Origin: Lachnospiraceae bacterium | GTDB taxonomy: Bacteria; Bacillota; Clostridia; Lachnospirales; Lachnospiraceae | Direction of reading: 5' to 3' | NCBI GenBank assembly: GCA_014799465.1 | Contig: JAAVHZ010000066.1 | Location: 1-64,000 of the forward strand | Length of the DNA: 64,000 nt | Shown: positions 26,281 through 35,273 of the stretch, piece after piece | Layout: the number at the start of each line of letters is the position of its first letter | How positions within the stretch are numbered: position 1 is the stretch's first letter | Translations under genes and position numbers: made by a program | Notes under the pieces: model-generated | Database searches by the model: none | Seen by the model: the letters and a program-made list of their open reading frames with translations, nothing else | Told to the model about the DNA's origin: nothing

Positions 26281-26323
26281 TTTATACATTGTACCAACTG
26301 TATCGCAATGTATAGTACAGTTG
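26281..26323 (-). promoter_or_regulatory. Promoter and interleaved operator of the ABC locus
   Basis: Two inverted repeats interlock here: CAACTGTA (26295-26302) with TACAGTTG (26316-26323), and TACATTG (26285-26291) with CAATGTA (26306-26312). On the minus strand a TTGCGA box (26303-26308) and TATAAA (26281-26286), 16 bp apart, could be the promoter, so the repeats would cover it. A YtrA-type GntR repressor gene lies in the operon. Confidence 0.55.
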
Positions 26324-26343
26324 ATATAATTATATTATTAAAA

Positions 26344-26383
26344 AATAAGAAGTTTGTCAATAGTTCTAAACAAACTTCTTATT
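26344..26383 (-). terminator. Terminator of the TIR-DHH gene run
   Basis: Perfect 14-bp stem (26344-26357 with 26370-26383), 12-nt loop, followed on the minus strand by a run of six U. It lies 9 bp after the stop codon of the 26392-27564 gene and closes the transcript that starts at 32889-32917. Confidence 0.9.
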
Positions 26384-26391
26384 TAATATAT

Positions 26392-27564
26392 CTATCTTAC
26401 AATATAATCATCTTCTGCATTATACAACGTACACAACTGACCTCCTTCTTCCTCCAGATTATGGCCGTTGCTCTTTGCTGAACATATAACACTCCATAAT
26501 GAACTGACAGAAATATATTCCCTATATACATTATCCGCATCCTTTAGGACACCTCTTGAAAAAGTCCTAAATACTCCATTAAATATAGGATAATAAGAAG
26601 CCAGCTGTGTCTTATAATATTCTGCAGCCGGTTCACTTCTATATATAAGGATAGTTTCAGGATAATTAATTTTGTCAAATGCATTCTGTGCACATATTTC
26701 AGGTATAAAAGAATAAAGCTCCCATGCCAGATTTTTATCTCCTACTGCCTGCTCCAATTTTTCGGGAAATTCTTCATATTCCCCTTCTGTTTTACAATCT
26801 TCAAACATTTTCATTGCAAGTTCAGTCATATCCATTATTTCATTAGTTGAAAACGGATACTCTATTATAGTTTCCTTATCCTGCTTTATCATAAAGAACT
26901 GCTTATGTGAGCCAAATTCTTTTGTTCCCCATGTCCTAGCCATATCTTCAACAACTTTGCTTAGTTCATTAATGACTATGTCATTTATCCTGCATTCTCC
27001 AATAAATTCCCCGTTTCCTATATTTGCTGCATAAACCTTTACATAGCAAAGTTTCTGATTCCCTATTCTCTTTACTATACCATCCTTTAATACATTCCAA
27101 TATTCATCAGAGGAAACATTCTGCGGCGTTTTACCCATTCCAACTATATTTCCAAGATAGCATTTCCAACTGTGGGTATTTCCTGAAAATTCCGTCTCAA
27201 ACACCCTTGGATTTTCATCTCTGACCATATTGCCTATGGCATTTACAATACCGAAAATAAATCCTCCCTGTGCCATCCCCATAGCCTGCTGCATATCTGA
27301 ACCCATTGCAGCTGAACACTCATAGAGAACATTATCCCAGTCAGGAGATGTAATATAATATGATGTATTAACAAGCTGCTCTTTTATTTCAGAAACCTGC
27401 GGAGTAATGGTTATCCTCCATTCCGGAAGTATCACCCTGTTTCCGTCAATAATATCATCCGTTTCAAAGCATCCATGAAGATGATTAAGCAAAAATTCTT
27501 CTGCCTCTTCTATTGAATTAAATGAACCATTACCATCTGTAGTATTTGTGTCTTTACTTCTCAT
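26392..27564 (-). CDS. DUF6348-like protein
   Basis: 390-residue soluble protein. The stretch VLYECSAAMGSDMQQAMGMAQGGFIFGIVNAIGNMV and the following SWKCYLGNIVGMGKTPQ resemble DUF6348 proteins as I remember them; I cannot verify this. The second half contains no motif I recognise. It is the last gene of a four-gene run (TIR, DHH, unknown, this gene) and is 15 bp from the gene before it. Families of this kind are often found beside toxin and immunity genes, but the role is not known. Confidence 0.5.
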   Translation of the reverse strand: MRSKDTNTTDGNGSFNSIEEAEEFLLNHLHGCFETDDIIDGNRVILPEWRITITPQVSEIKEQLVNTSYYITSPDWDNVLYECSAAMGSDMQQAMGMAQGGFIFGIVNAIGNMVRDENPRVFETEFSGNTHSWKCYLGNIVGMGKTPQNVSSDEYWNVLKDGIVKRIGNQKLCYVKVYAANIGNGEFIGECRINDIVINELSKVVEDMARTWGTKEFGSHKQFFMIKQDKETIIEYPFSTNEIMDMTELAMKMFEDCKTEGEYEEFPEKLEQAVGDKNLAWELYSFIPEICAQNAFDKINYPETILIYRSEPAAEYYKTQLASYYPIFNGVFRTFSRGVLKDADNVYREYISVSSLWSVICSAKSNGHNLEEEGGQLCTLYNAEDDYIVR

Positions 27565-27579
27565 TAGAAACCTCCATTT

Positions 27580-28296
27580 TTAATATCCTCCGTTTAAAAT
27601 GCAATCTAATGCTGATTCTATATCGTCAAACTCTAAAAACTTAGGGTAGTTTTCCATTGTTTCCTTTGCATATGTTAAATGTACGATTACACATTTTCCA
27701 TTATCCATACTGAATAAAACATCATCATTAAATTCTGATTTCGCATATGCCATTGCTTCTATGCCATATAGCAGATGTGATTTGGAAAGCTCCCTGTGCA
27801 GTTCCATAACCATTTTACTTCCCTGTGTACTGTTTAAAACCATCCACTCTATATCTGGATTATTCGTTATAAATTCCTTTACATAACTCTTTTCCTCTGA
27901 ATACACATACCACGCTTTAGCCTCATATCTTTCCCATTCAAATATAATATTACTAAATGTAATCTCTAATTCTATATAACCTTCGGCTCCCTGACACATA
28001 CAAAACAAATATGTATACCGTTCATCTGCCGCCATTAATTCTTCCACATTTATAATGTCAAAAGATTCCTCTGCCAGCCTGAAAAAATCAAAATTGTTTT
28101 CAGCAATACTATATTCAGCAAATTCTACTCTCATTTCTGATGCCATCATACTGCAGCTATATGGATTCAAGGCACATCCAGAAGATACATTAACTCTTTC
28201 CAGTACCCAGACAAGACTGTCAGAATTTACCTCAACTTTACAAAAATATGAATCATGAAAATCTAAATATTTAAAATCTTTATAATCTGTCTTCAT
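27580..28296 (-). CDS. Hypothetical protein
   Basis: 238-residue acidic soluble protein. The first 140 residues (YLDFHDSYFCKVEVNSDSLVWVLERVNV... GYIELEITFSNIIFEWERYEAKAWYV) have a beta-strand pattern; the last 75 (LLYGIEAMAYAKSEFNDDVLFSMDNGKCVIVHLTYAKETMENYPKFLEFDDIESALDCIL) look like a small separate domain found alone in other bacteria. It has no signal peptide. It lies 25 bp after the DHH gene and 15 bp before the next, all on one transcript. I do not recognise the family. Confidence 0.6.
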   Translation of the reverse strand: MKTDYKDFKYLDFHDSYFCKVEVNSDSLVWVLERVNVSSGCALNPYSCSMMASEMRVEFAEYSIAENNFDFFRLAEESFDIINVEELMAADERYTYLFCMCQGAEGYIELEITFSNIIFEWERYEAKAWYVYSEEKSYVKEFITNNPDIEWMVLNSTQGSKMVMELHRELSKSHLLYGIEAMAYAKSEFNDDVLFSMDNGKCVIVHLTYAKETMENYPKFLEFDDIESALDCILNGGY

Positions 28297-28321
28297 ATGA
28301 TAAATCTAACCTCTTACAGCT

Positions 28322-29809
28322 TCATAGTACCTCTTCATATGTACGTTTAAAAATACTAGCCTCTATAATATATACATCATGCAAATCATCTTTTCTTACT
28401 GCAAGATAGTCCCCGGGTCTTCCCAGCATATATTTCTCTTCATCCCATGATGAAAACACTTTAACACGACCGGATAGCTGCTTTACATATATAATTACTT
28501 CACCCGTTGTAACACACTTCCTCGCATATGGTACAATAGAAACTGCTTTTCCTTCTACAATTTCTCTGATAGTAGGTTCATATTCATTTTCAAATATATA
28601 TTCCCCGGATTCACGCCTATAACCACGTTCAAATTTTTCCTTACGAATAGGATAAACTTCACCATTTATTCCTATCATAATATAAATATCATCCTGAATT
28701 TCTATATCCAAATCACCTTCCAAAGTCCGGATATTTACATTTGAACCACTTGGGAACAAATCTGTACTTTCTACATAACCTAATGATAATTGACATTTTC
28801 TGTAAGATTTCATAACTGACAAATCAGCTATGTAATCTTTTGCATAAATAATTTCAACATTAGAGAAATAATCATCCATTCTTCTTTCCAAAAATGTACC
28901 TATCTCTTGTGCCGTACATTTTAGAAGTTCAAATTGAATAAATCCACCTGCTTTTACCAAATGCCCTCCACCGGAGCCTATGCCCTCTGTAACAAATTCC
29001 GCCAATTCACATGCCTTTACTTCTCTGACACAACTTCTTACTGATACCTTAATACCTCCCGAAAGAATACTATACACAAGACATGTATCCACTACATCCA
29101 CTTCTAATATCAAATCACTAATCATCCCAAGAATATTTGGATCACACGGCTCTGCTTCAACAATTGCATAGTGGTATTCTTCATTATATTTGTAATCCAG
29201 CAACGCTTTTCCGGCAATTTCCAATTCCTGTAATGAAAGATTTGAATTTTGAAAATGCAAAATCAGACTTTTGTTAAACTCCAGTTCATCACGTAAATCT
29301 TTATCAAAAGGATGTGATACTTCCGTAAAGTTATTTGTGTCTGTCATAAGTCCGTAATACAAAGCAGTTGTAAGTCTTTTATCATCATTAACGTCAATGC
29401 CTTCCTTTTTTAACATATTCCATACTACAGTTGCACATGCTCCTAAATTACTATGTACCTCATGTAAATCAGGCAGCTTAATTGATATTTGATGATGGTC
29501 TATAACTGCTACTTTTTCTGCCTCAAAAAACTGTACATTTCCTTCTCCATACTGGCAATCCACAGTTACCAGAAGTTCCGGTTTATCAATACTTTCCACA
29601 TATTCAATCGGAATATCCAATTCGGCTGTCATTAAAACCAGATTTGCTTTTTGAATTTTATTTTTTCCTGAATATATTAACCGTACATTTTTACCATGCT
29701 TTTTTAAATATGTATACACGCCAAATCCGCTTGCAATTGCATCTGCATCCGGATTATTATGGCACTGTACCACAATATCAGTATACTCCAACAATTCTTT
29801 TAATCTCAT
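28322..29809 (-). CDS. DHH-DHHA1 phosphoesterase with C-terminal extension
   Basis: 495 residues. The DHH catalytic domain shows HNNPDADAIASG (residues 17-28), DCQYG and the DHH motif in VIDHHQISI; the DHHA1 domain carries the substrate-binding glycine motif GSGGGHLVKAGGF near residue 286. Family members hydrolyse nanoRNA, pAp or cyclic dinucleotide products such as pApA, with Mn2+ as metal. About 170 extra residues follow, ending in GDYLAVRKDDLHDVYIIEASIFKRTYEE, which I do not assign to a family. It starts 20 bp after the TIR gene, so the two are probably co-translated from one mRNA. Confidence 0.85.
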   Translation of the reverse strand: MRLKELLEYTDIVVQCHNNPDADAIASGFGVYTYLKKHGKNVRLIYSGKNKIQKANLVLMTAELDIPIEYVESIDKPELLVTVDCQYGEGNVQFFEAEKVAVIDHHQISIKLPDLHEVHSNLGACATVVWNMLKKEGIDVNDDKRLTTALYYGLMTDTNNFTEVSHPFDKDLRDELEFNKSLILHFQNSNLSLQELEIAGKALLDYKYNEEYHYAIVEAEPCDPNILGMISDLILEVDVVDTCLVYSILSGGIKVSVRSCVREVKACELAEFVTEGIGSGGGHLVKAGGFIQFELLKCTAQEIGTFLERRMDDYFSNVEIIYAKDYIADLSVMKSYRKCQLSLGYVESTDLFPSGSNVNIRTLEGDLDIEIQDDIYIMIGINGEVYPIRKEKFERGYRRESGEYIFENEYEPTIREIVEGKAVSIVPYARKCVTTGEVIIYVKQLSGRVKVFSSWDEEKYMLGRPGDYLAVRKDDLHDVYIIEASIFKRTYEEVL

Positions 29810-29829
29810 TATCCGACCCCTTTCATCAC

Positions 29830-32800
29830 CTAATCCACATTATATTGTGTTCGTTCTCTTTTTGTCAATTTCGCATCTTTAAACTGTCTTTCTGCTTCTT
29901 TTATAAGCATATCCAAATTCATATACGGAAAACGATATACTTGATTATGATACATATTAAATACATACGAATGTTTAGGCATATAACTAAGACCATCCTC
30001 AATAAATGCTAATGGCTCATAATCTGTTTCATTTAATATGAGCATTTCAGATGTTGTTAATATACAAATCAGATTTGAATCATTATCATAAATAATATCA
30101 TTAATAGTATTATTCTGTTCTTTAGCTATATAAATAAATTCATGTTTTTTTATGTCATATACTCTGAAATAATAAGAGTCACCCTGCATAATTAATTTGC
30201 TGTCATCAGCACAAAAACTGATAAAGCACTGCTTCTGACTAACAAATTCCACCTCATCAATTGTTTTCTTCTTCTTAATATCCAGTATACGAAGCTTATT
30301 ATCCAAACATCTTACTGCCAGTAATTTTCCATTAGAACTAATTGCAAATGCTGAGTTTCCATCTAATAAACCAGACACATTATATCCGGCCAAATCAATT
30401 TTATTATATTCTCCCGTTTCAGTATCAATACAAACAACATCCGTATTTACTATACTGCCATAATAAAACCTTCCATCATCTGAAATAACTCCGTCATATA
30501 TCGGCTCTTCAATATTTCCATATGCAGTAATCTTCTGTTTTTTTAAATCTGCCACATAATATGTATCTGTACTATACACAAAAGCATAGTTATTATTTTG
30601 AGAAAAGCAAACTTCACACTCTTCCATATCTTCTTCAGTTTCTATTTCCTTTTCTTCCTTAGTTTTGGCATTATATAAAATAATATTTCCTTTATTGTCA
30701 ATTAACGCATAATCTGTCTTACTTATAAACCGTGAATATAAAATTTCATCATTTTTTTCCGGTGACCACTCATCTGTCAGTGACCCATCTTCCGTTTTAT
30801 AAAAATAATATACATTTGCTGAATCATCATTACTCTTCAATACATAGAATGATTCATCTGAAGAATAATCCATCTTCACTGCAGATTTTGTTAAACTTGC
30901 TATCTCTTCCATGCCATAACCTTCATGATATTTCATAAGTATAACATCCGGCGAATACCCGGCACTGGCAGCAAGAATTTCATTTTTAATTAAAACCTCT
31001 TTTACATATTTTCCTATATCTATTGAATAATCATTATAACTCTTGCCTTTTGTGAAATTAAAAATATCCATAACCCCATTACTTTCAACAATATATCCCA
31101 TACCCGAATCCACAGAAATCAAAATATCAGTAATTCCGGAAGTAACTCCTATTTCCGATACCTGATTTCCATTTGCAGCATCCCAGACATAAACCATATT
31201 ATCTACAGACAGCACTACTTCATCATGTATATCTCCTGTACTTTCATCTGTATAATTTCTGCATTTCAGATTTGAGGATGCTGCATCTGATTCAAATGAT
31301 TTCATTTTTACAGTATTTGTCCAAATTGTATTTTTAGAAGAAATATCTATTTTTTCAATATATCCATCTAATTTACTACTTGTATAATCTTTGATTTTTT
31401 TCAGATTCTCACTTAAAACAATAATATCTCCCTCAGATGTGAATCTATGTTCTGCTATAAATGAGCCTTTTGTAATATATTCTGATTTTTCGGATGTTTT
31501 AAAATCATATATGTTTATAATTCCATTTGCAGCGGTATCATCTTTTGGAATACATCCAATCGAAAATTTATTATGCTCCTCACTAAATACCCCTTCTTCT
31601 GTAAAAGTATATTTGTCTGATGAAATTTTCATATCACCTTTGCTGCTTCCATCTGTCATGTCAATAAATGATACTTTATCATATGATATCCATGCTGCTA
31701 TTTCGGTTTCCAAATCATATTTACAGTAACTATAATCCTTATCATCGCTTATACTCCAGATTTCATTTCCATTAAAATCAATACTATAAATACTATTGTC
31801 TTTTGCTATTATGAGATTATTGTCTTTTGTAACCATTGCACCAAGCGGTTCACTGACAATTCCGATAGAATCTGTTTCCGGAACAACTTTTGTAATCAAT
31901 GTTCCGTTTATAACATCCCAAACATACACATTTCCCCCATTGTCTATAGTCACCAATTTCGTACCCTCATTGTTAAATGATATATCCCTTACCGGAAAAT
32001 CATGTTTTAGCAGGCAGTCTTTCTCCAATTTATTTCCATTCTTATATACATTTAGTGTCTCACTCAACGCATATTGTGCACTTGCCACATATGGCCTGTT
32101 ATTCTTTTTATCCGGTAGTGCTTCTAACGCAATCAAACCTGCCGTAATACGGTCTCCATCCTCCAGTAATGAGACAGCCGTATCCGCCAGGTATTTAGAT
32201 TGGTTTATCAGTTTTCCTTTATAATTTTTCTGAATTGCTATGTAATTGTATGCACTATAACATCCAAATGCTATTGCAAAAACCGCAGCTAATGATGACA
32301 CACAGAATGCCTTCTTTAACTGACGCTCTCTATGGCGCTGACGAAGATCATCATAACTACAATTCAATAAAGGTGCTGCAAGACGCACTATCTCCGTTCG
32401 CATTTTCTTATTAATCTCTTTTTTTGAATTTCCCCTCACATCGGCTGCCAACGGTTCAACAGGATTCCCATTATCATCTGAAAGCAATTGCTTCGGAAAA
32501 GCTTCGTCCGGTTCACCCTCAACCAGAACAGCAAGTATATGCCCTCTTCCATGCATTTCAATAAATGTATCAATCTCTTTCTGTACCCAGTATGATTCCG
32601 GTGTTCTTGGTGAACAAACCACAATTAAATATTCAGACTCCGACAGTGCCTGTTTGATATTATCCCCAAGGTCACTCCCTATAGGCAGTTCTTCCTGATC
32701 ACGAAATACCCTTTGAATGGATTTCTTCCCCGATTTTTCCGTGACTGAACGTGGAACTTTAAATGTTTCTAATTTTTTATGTATCCTTTTTGCCACATGC

Positions 32801-32847
32801 ATATCAAGTTCTGAATGCCTGTAACTTATAAATGCATCATATTTCAT
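29830..32847 (-). CDS. TIR domain-transmembrane-beta-propeller protein
   Basis: 1005 residues. Residues 1-125 form a TIR_2 domain (KYDAFISYRHSE, VFRDQEELPIGSDL, YLIVVCSPRTPESYWVQKEIDTF); Glu91 in WVQKE corresponds to the catalytic glutamate of NAD-cleaving TIRs. Residues 181-203 are a single membrane segment. The remaining 800 residues repeat strand patterns such as NNEGTKLVTIDNGGNVYVWDVINGTLI and VYVWDAANGNQV, as in WD40 or PQQ-like propellers. The ATG at 32847 follows AGGAGG; a longer frame to 32874 lacks a ribosome site. Related proteins are common in Clostridia. A role in defence or signalling is inference. Confidence 0.88.
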   Translation of the reverse strand: MKYDAFISYRHSELDMHVAKRIHKKLETFKVPRSVTEKSGKKSIQRVFRDQEELPIGSDLGDNIKQALSESEYLIVVCSPRTPESYWVQKEIDTFIEMHGRGHILAVLVEGEPDEAFPKQLLSDDNGNPVEPLAADVRGNSKKEINKKMRTEIVRLAAPLLNCSYDDLRQRHRERQLKKAFCVSSLAAVFAIAFGCYSAYNYIAIQKNYKGKLINQSKYLADTAVSLLEDGDRITAGLIALEALPDKKNNRPYVASAQYALSETLNVYKNGNKLEKDCLLKHDFPVRDISFNNEGTKLVTIDNGGNVYVWDVINGTLITKVVPETDSIGIVSEPLGAMVTKDNNLIIAKDNSIYSIDFNGNEIWSISDDKDYSYCKYDLETEIAAWISYDKVSFIDMTDGSSKGDMKISSDKYTFTEEGVFSEEHNKFSIGCIPKDDTAANGIINIYDFKTSEKSEYITKGSFIAEHRFTSEGDIIVLSENLKKIKDYTSSKLDGYIEKIDISSKNTIWTNTVKMKSFESDAASSNLKCRNYTDESTGDIHDEVVLSVDNMVYVWDAANGNQVSEIGVTSGITDILISVDSGMGYIVESNGVMDIFNFTKGKSYNDYSIDIGKYVKEVLIKNEILAASAGYSPDVILMKYHEGYGMEEIASLTKSAVKMDYSSDESFYVLKSNDDSANVYYFYKTEDGSLTDEWSPEKNDEILYSRFISKTDYALIDNKGNIILYNAKTKEEKEIETEEDMEECEVCFSQNNNYAFVYSTDTYYVADLKKQKITAYGNIEEPIYDGVISDDGRFYYGSIVNTDVVCIDTETGEYNKIDLAGYNVSGLLDGNSAFAISSNGKLLAVRCLDNKLRILDIKKKKTIDEVEFVSQKQCFISFCADDSKLIMQGDSYYFRVYDIKKHEFIYIAKEQNNTINDIIYDNDSNLICILTTSEMLILNETDYEPLAFIEDGLSYMPKHSYVFNMYHNQVYRFPYMNLDMLIKEAERQFKDAKLTKRERTQYNVD

Positions 32848-32888
32848 ATTTTTCCTCCTTTGTGATTTCCCCAAATCTCAATAACCTG

Positions 32889-32917
32889 ATTATAGCAAAA
32901 AATATTTTTGTTATCAA
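32889..32917 (-). promoter_or_regulatory. Promoter of the TIR-DHH operon
   Basis: Minus-strand TTGATA (32912-32917), 17-bp spacer, TATAAT (32889-32894). It lies between the RloB and TIR genes, so the TIR gene is not dependent on RloAB transcription. Confidence 0.8.
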
Positions 32918-32949
32918 GATAATCACTATACAAAATATGTAGCATATAA

Positions 32950-33708
32950 TTACCATTGCTGCATTCTTTTAATCAGCTTTCCTACGGTTGTTCCTAAACT
33001 TTCATCCAATAATTCAAATTCTTCACAAAATAAACCTGCTTGTTTAATAGCTAATGGAACTCCTTTAATAAAACGTTCAAACTTAATCTTACTGCCTTTT
33101 GAATACCCTTGTAATAATTTTGATAATAAAATCTCAATATACTTTTTATTCTTAGAAGCATCAGCAAAAAATTGACCTCTTAAATTTTTAGGATTTCTCA
33201 ACAGCAAATCCATATCATATTGTTGAATTTCAGGAAAATGCATTAATAACCATAACTCAAAATTAGGATTAGAAATAGCAACATAAATATTATGTTTTTT
33301 ACAAACCTCAAACAACTCACTAAGACATCCCTCTAATCCACGATAGTCTCTGTCAAAAATCACACATACAACATCAACTTCCTGTCTATAGTTCCATTTA
33401 CAATTTAACTCCCATTTTTCTTCAGAAATCTCATTACCCTCTTTATCTATTCTTCCCATATTATACAAACATGCCCTAACCAACTGCTCTGGATGACTAT
33501 AATTTTCATATCCTTCTTCTTTTTCCACAACTTCAATATGCACATCATTCTTTATATCTAACTCCACTCTATTGTTCTTTATACCTGTAAAATAAGACTC
33601 CTCAGTAGCACCTTCTGATACACAATAAAAAATTGCTCTGCTATTATCAGTTCCTGATACACTGCTATAATCATACGGCTTTGGAGTTCTTAAATTCAAT
33701 TTTTTCAA
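32950..33708 (-). CDS. RloB-like protein (TOPRIM-type, AbiLii-like)
   Basis: About 252 residues. RloB-family pattern: FYCVSEGATEESYFTGIKN near the start, VDVVCVIFDRDYRG (Asp-x-Asp metal site) and ISNPNFELWLLMHFPEI. The family has a TOPRIM-like nuclease fold. The gene begins at a TTG 1 bp after the RloA stop codon, behind GGGGGG; an ATG at 33762 lies inside RloA and is less likely. RloA-RloB pairs correspond to the AbiL phage-exclusion type as I know it. The TIR operon follows 100 bp downstream. Confidence 0.8.
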   Translation of the reverse strand: MKKLNLRTPKPYDYSSVSGTDNSRAIFYCVSEGATEESYFTGIKNNRVELDIKNDVHIEVVEKEEGYENYSHPEQLVRACLYNMGRIDKEGNEISEEKWELNCKWNYRQEVDVVCVIFDRDYRGLEGCLSELFEVCKKHNIYVAISNPNFELWLLMHFPEIQQYDMDLLLRNPKNLRGQFFADASKNKKYIEILLSKLLQGYSKGSKIKFERFIKGVPLAIKQAGLFCEEFELLDESLGTTVGKLIKRMQQW

Positions 33709-33709
33709 C

Positions 33710-35077
33710 TCAATTATCCCCCCAAACGTAATCAAAATCTTTAAATATCGGCACTGCACCATACCTTCCTGATAAATAATCTTTTGAAACTACTTTATCA
33801 TATCTCACTTTAAACTTTTCTAAAGTATATAAAGTTGTGGTATTATCTTTTTCCCTTTCTGCAAACCATATTTCATCCCTTCTTAATATATCCAAATCCA
33901 TAAGGTTAGATTCATGTGTAGTAATAATAAGCTGTGTATTTGTATTCTTTGAAAAATTCAAAAATGTCTCTACAAATTTTATAGTCATTTTAGGATGAAG
34001 GCTTCTGTCTAGTTCATCAATAATAAATACTTTTTCTTTGTCATCATTTAAAATAATATCAAGTAATTCTACTATTCTCTGTGTACCATCCGATTCTTCT
34101 CCATATTCATAACTTGTTTCATCATTTCCATGTTTAAACAACAATTTTGAAATATTAGTCTCTCCTTTTTCGCCATAATCTAATTCAAATAAAGCATCCT
34201 TATAATGTAAAACCCCCCTTATTTTTCTTTCACCCTCATTATTATGTCTTTTCAAAAACCTCTCTGCCAAAGTTTCATCAGAAAAATACTCTTTAAAAGC
34301 AGTTTCATTAATTTTTTGCATTTGATAGTTTGTAATTCCTGTATCTAAATATTTTAAAATTTCCACCAATGACTCATTATTATCTTCAAATCGAAAATAA
34401 CTTGCACCTATTTTTGTCTTTGGAAATATTATAACTAATTTCTTATCAAACCAATTAAATATTTGATGAAATATTTCAAAATCATCATTCTCTAAGTTCC
34501 TTCTGTTTAATTCATATAATAACAGAGAACTGCTGACTCTGTTAGCATCTTTTAAATAATAATGAAACTCCTGAATATTATCATTATCAGAAAATATTTC
34601 TTCATCAAAATAGTACTTATTCTGCTCTACTATTCTTTCAAAAATCGTAAATTCCTTTGAACCCTGTAATTCATACAGCCATTCTGAAAGAACTTTTTGT
34701 TCCCATAGATTTACTGTAAATCCGTATGCATAGCATTTTTCTCCAATCGTAAATTCGTATTCAAATAATGTAGGTAATTCCTTATTTACTTCCCTGCTTC
34801 TACAATATTTATCACGCAAGAAGTCCTGCTCCATTGTTCCTAAAATAATATGTTTGCCACAAGAAACTGCATGTATCAAATTTGACTTTCCTGCAGCATT
34901 TGCCCCATAGATTGAAGAAAATTTTAAAACATTCCTATTTTGAAAGTTTATTACTCTGTCTTTAAACTGTTGTGAACTGCCTGCATATAAATAAAATTCA
35001 TCTGCACAAATATTCCCTTCTGAATCTTCTTTATATCCAAATGACATATAATTTGAAACTGAAAATCTCATTAACAT
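33710..35077 (-). CDS. RloA-like AAA/ABC-type ATPase (AbiLi-like)
   Basis: 455 residues, SMC/OLD-related ATPase. N-terminal FSVSNYMSFGY, Walker A SSIYGANAAGKSN near residue 60, Walker B VFIIDELDRSLHP near residue 350 and the LIITTHESNL switch histidine are intact, with DGTQRIVELL as an ABC signature-like segment. Paired with RloB it makes a two-gene defence-type module like AbiL or OLD-TOPRIM systems. I start at ATG 35077. The promoter at 35138-35165 lies upstream, back to back with the blaI promoter. Confidence 0.82.
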   Translation of the reverse strand: MLMRFSVSNYMSFGYKEDSEGNICADEFYLYAGSSQQFKDRVINFQNRNVLKFSSIYGANAAGKSNLIHAVSCGKHIILGTMEQDFLRDKYCRSREVNKELPTLFEYEFTIGEKCYAYGFTVNLWEQKVLSEWLYELQGSKEFTIFERIVEQNKYYFDEEIFSDNDNIQEFHYYLKDANRVSSSLLLYELNRRNLENDDFEIFHQIFNWFDKKLVIIFPKTKIGASYFRFEDNNESLVEILKYLDTGITNYQMQKINETAFKEYFSDETLAERFLKRHNNEGERKIRGVLHYKDALFELDYGEKGETNISKLLFKHGNDETSYEYGEESDGTQRIVELLDIILNDDKEKVFIIDELDRSLHPKMTIKFVETFLNFSKNTNTQLIITTHESNLMDLDILRRDEIWFAEREKDNTTTLYTLEKFKVRYDKVVSKDYLSGRYGAVPIFKDFDYVWGDN

Positions 35078-35137
35078 AATAATCACCACTTTCGATTTTT
35101 TCTCAATTTTTAATCATTATACCACCCTTTTCAGTTA

Positions 35138-35165
35138 ATTATACCATTTTGTATATGGTTTACAA
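35138..35165 (-). promoter_or_regulatory. RloAB promoter
   Basis: Minus-strand TTGTAA (35160-35165), 16-bp spacer, TATAAT (35138-35143) with a TGG extension. The palindrome ACCAT-N7-ATGGT covers the spacer. Confidence 0.65.
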
Positions 35166-35206
35166 GAGATTTTTTCTCAGCCCCTCATCATTTTATTTTA
35201 ATTAAA

Positions 35207-35253
35207 TTGACAACTAAGCCCCCCTCATCTATAATATATTTATTACACATGTA
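35207..35253 (+). promoter_or_regulatory. blaI-blaR1 promoter with BlaI-type operator
   Basis: TTGACA (35207-35212), 17-bp spacer and TATAAT (35230-35235) form a perfect sigma-A promoter. The operator-like TACACATGTA (35244-35253) lies at the expected transcript start, in the context ATTACACATGTAGGAC, matching the TACA-nn-TGTA core bound by BlaI/MecI repressors. The repressor gene follows, so it is likely autoregulated. Confidence 0.8.
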
Positions 35254-35273
35254 GGACTTAAGGAGGAATTTAC

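Noticed and set aside
29830-32847. Thoeris ThsB
   Set aside because: ThsB is a small soluble TIR and needs ThsA; here TIR is fused to a membrane span and a propeller, and no SIR2/SLOG gene is present.
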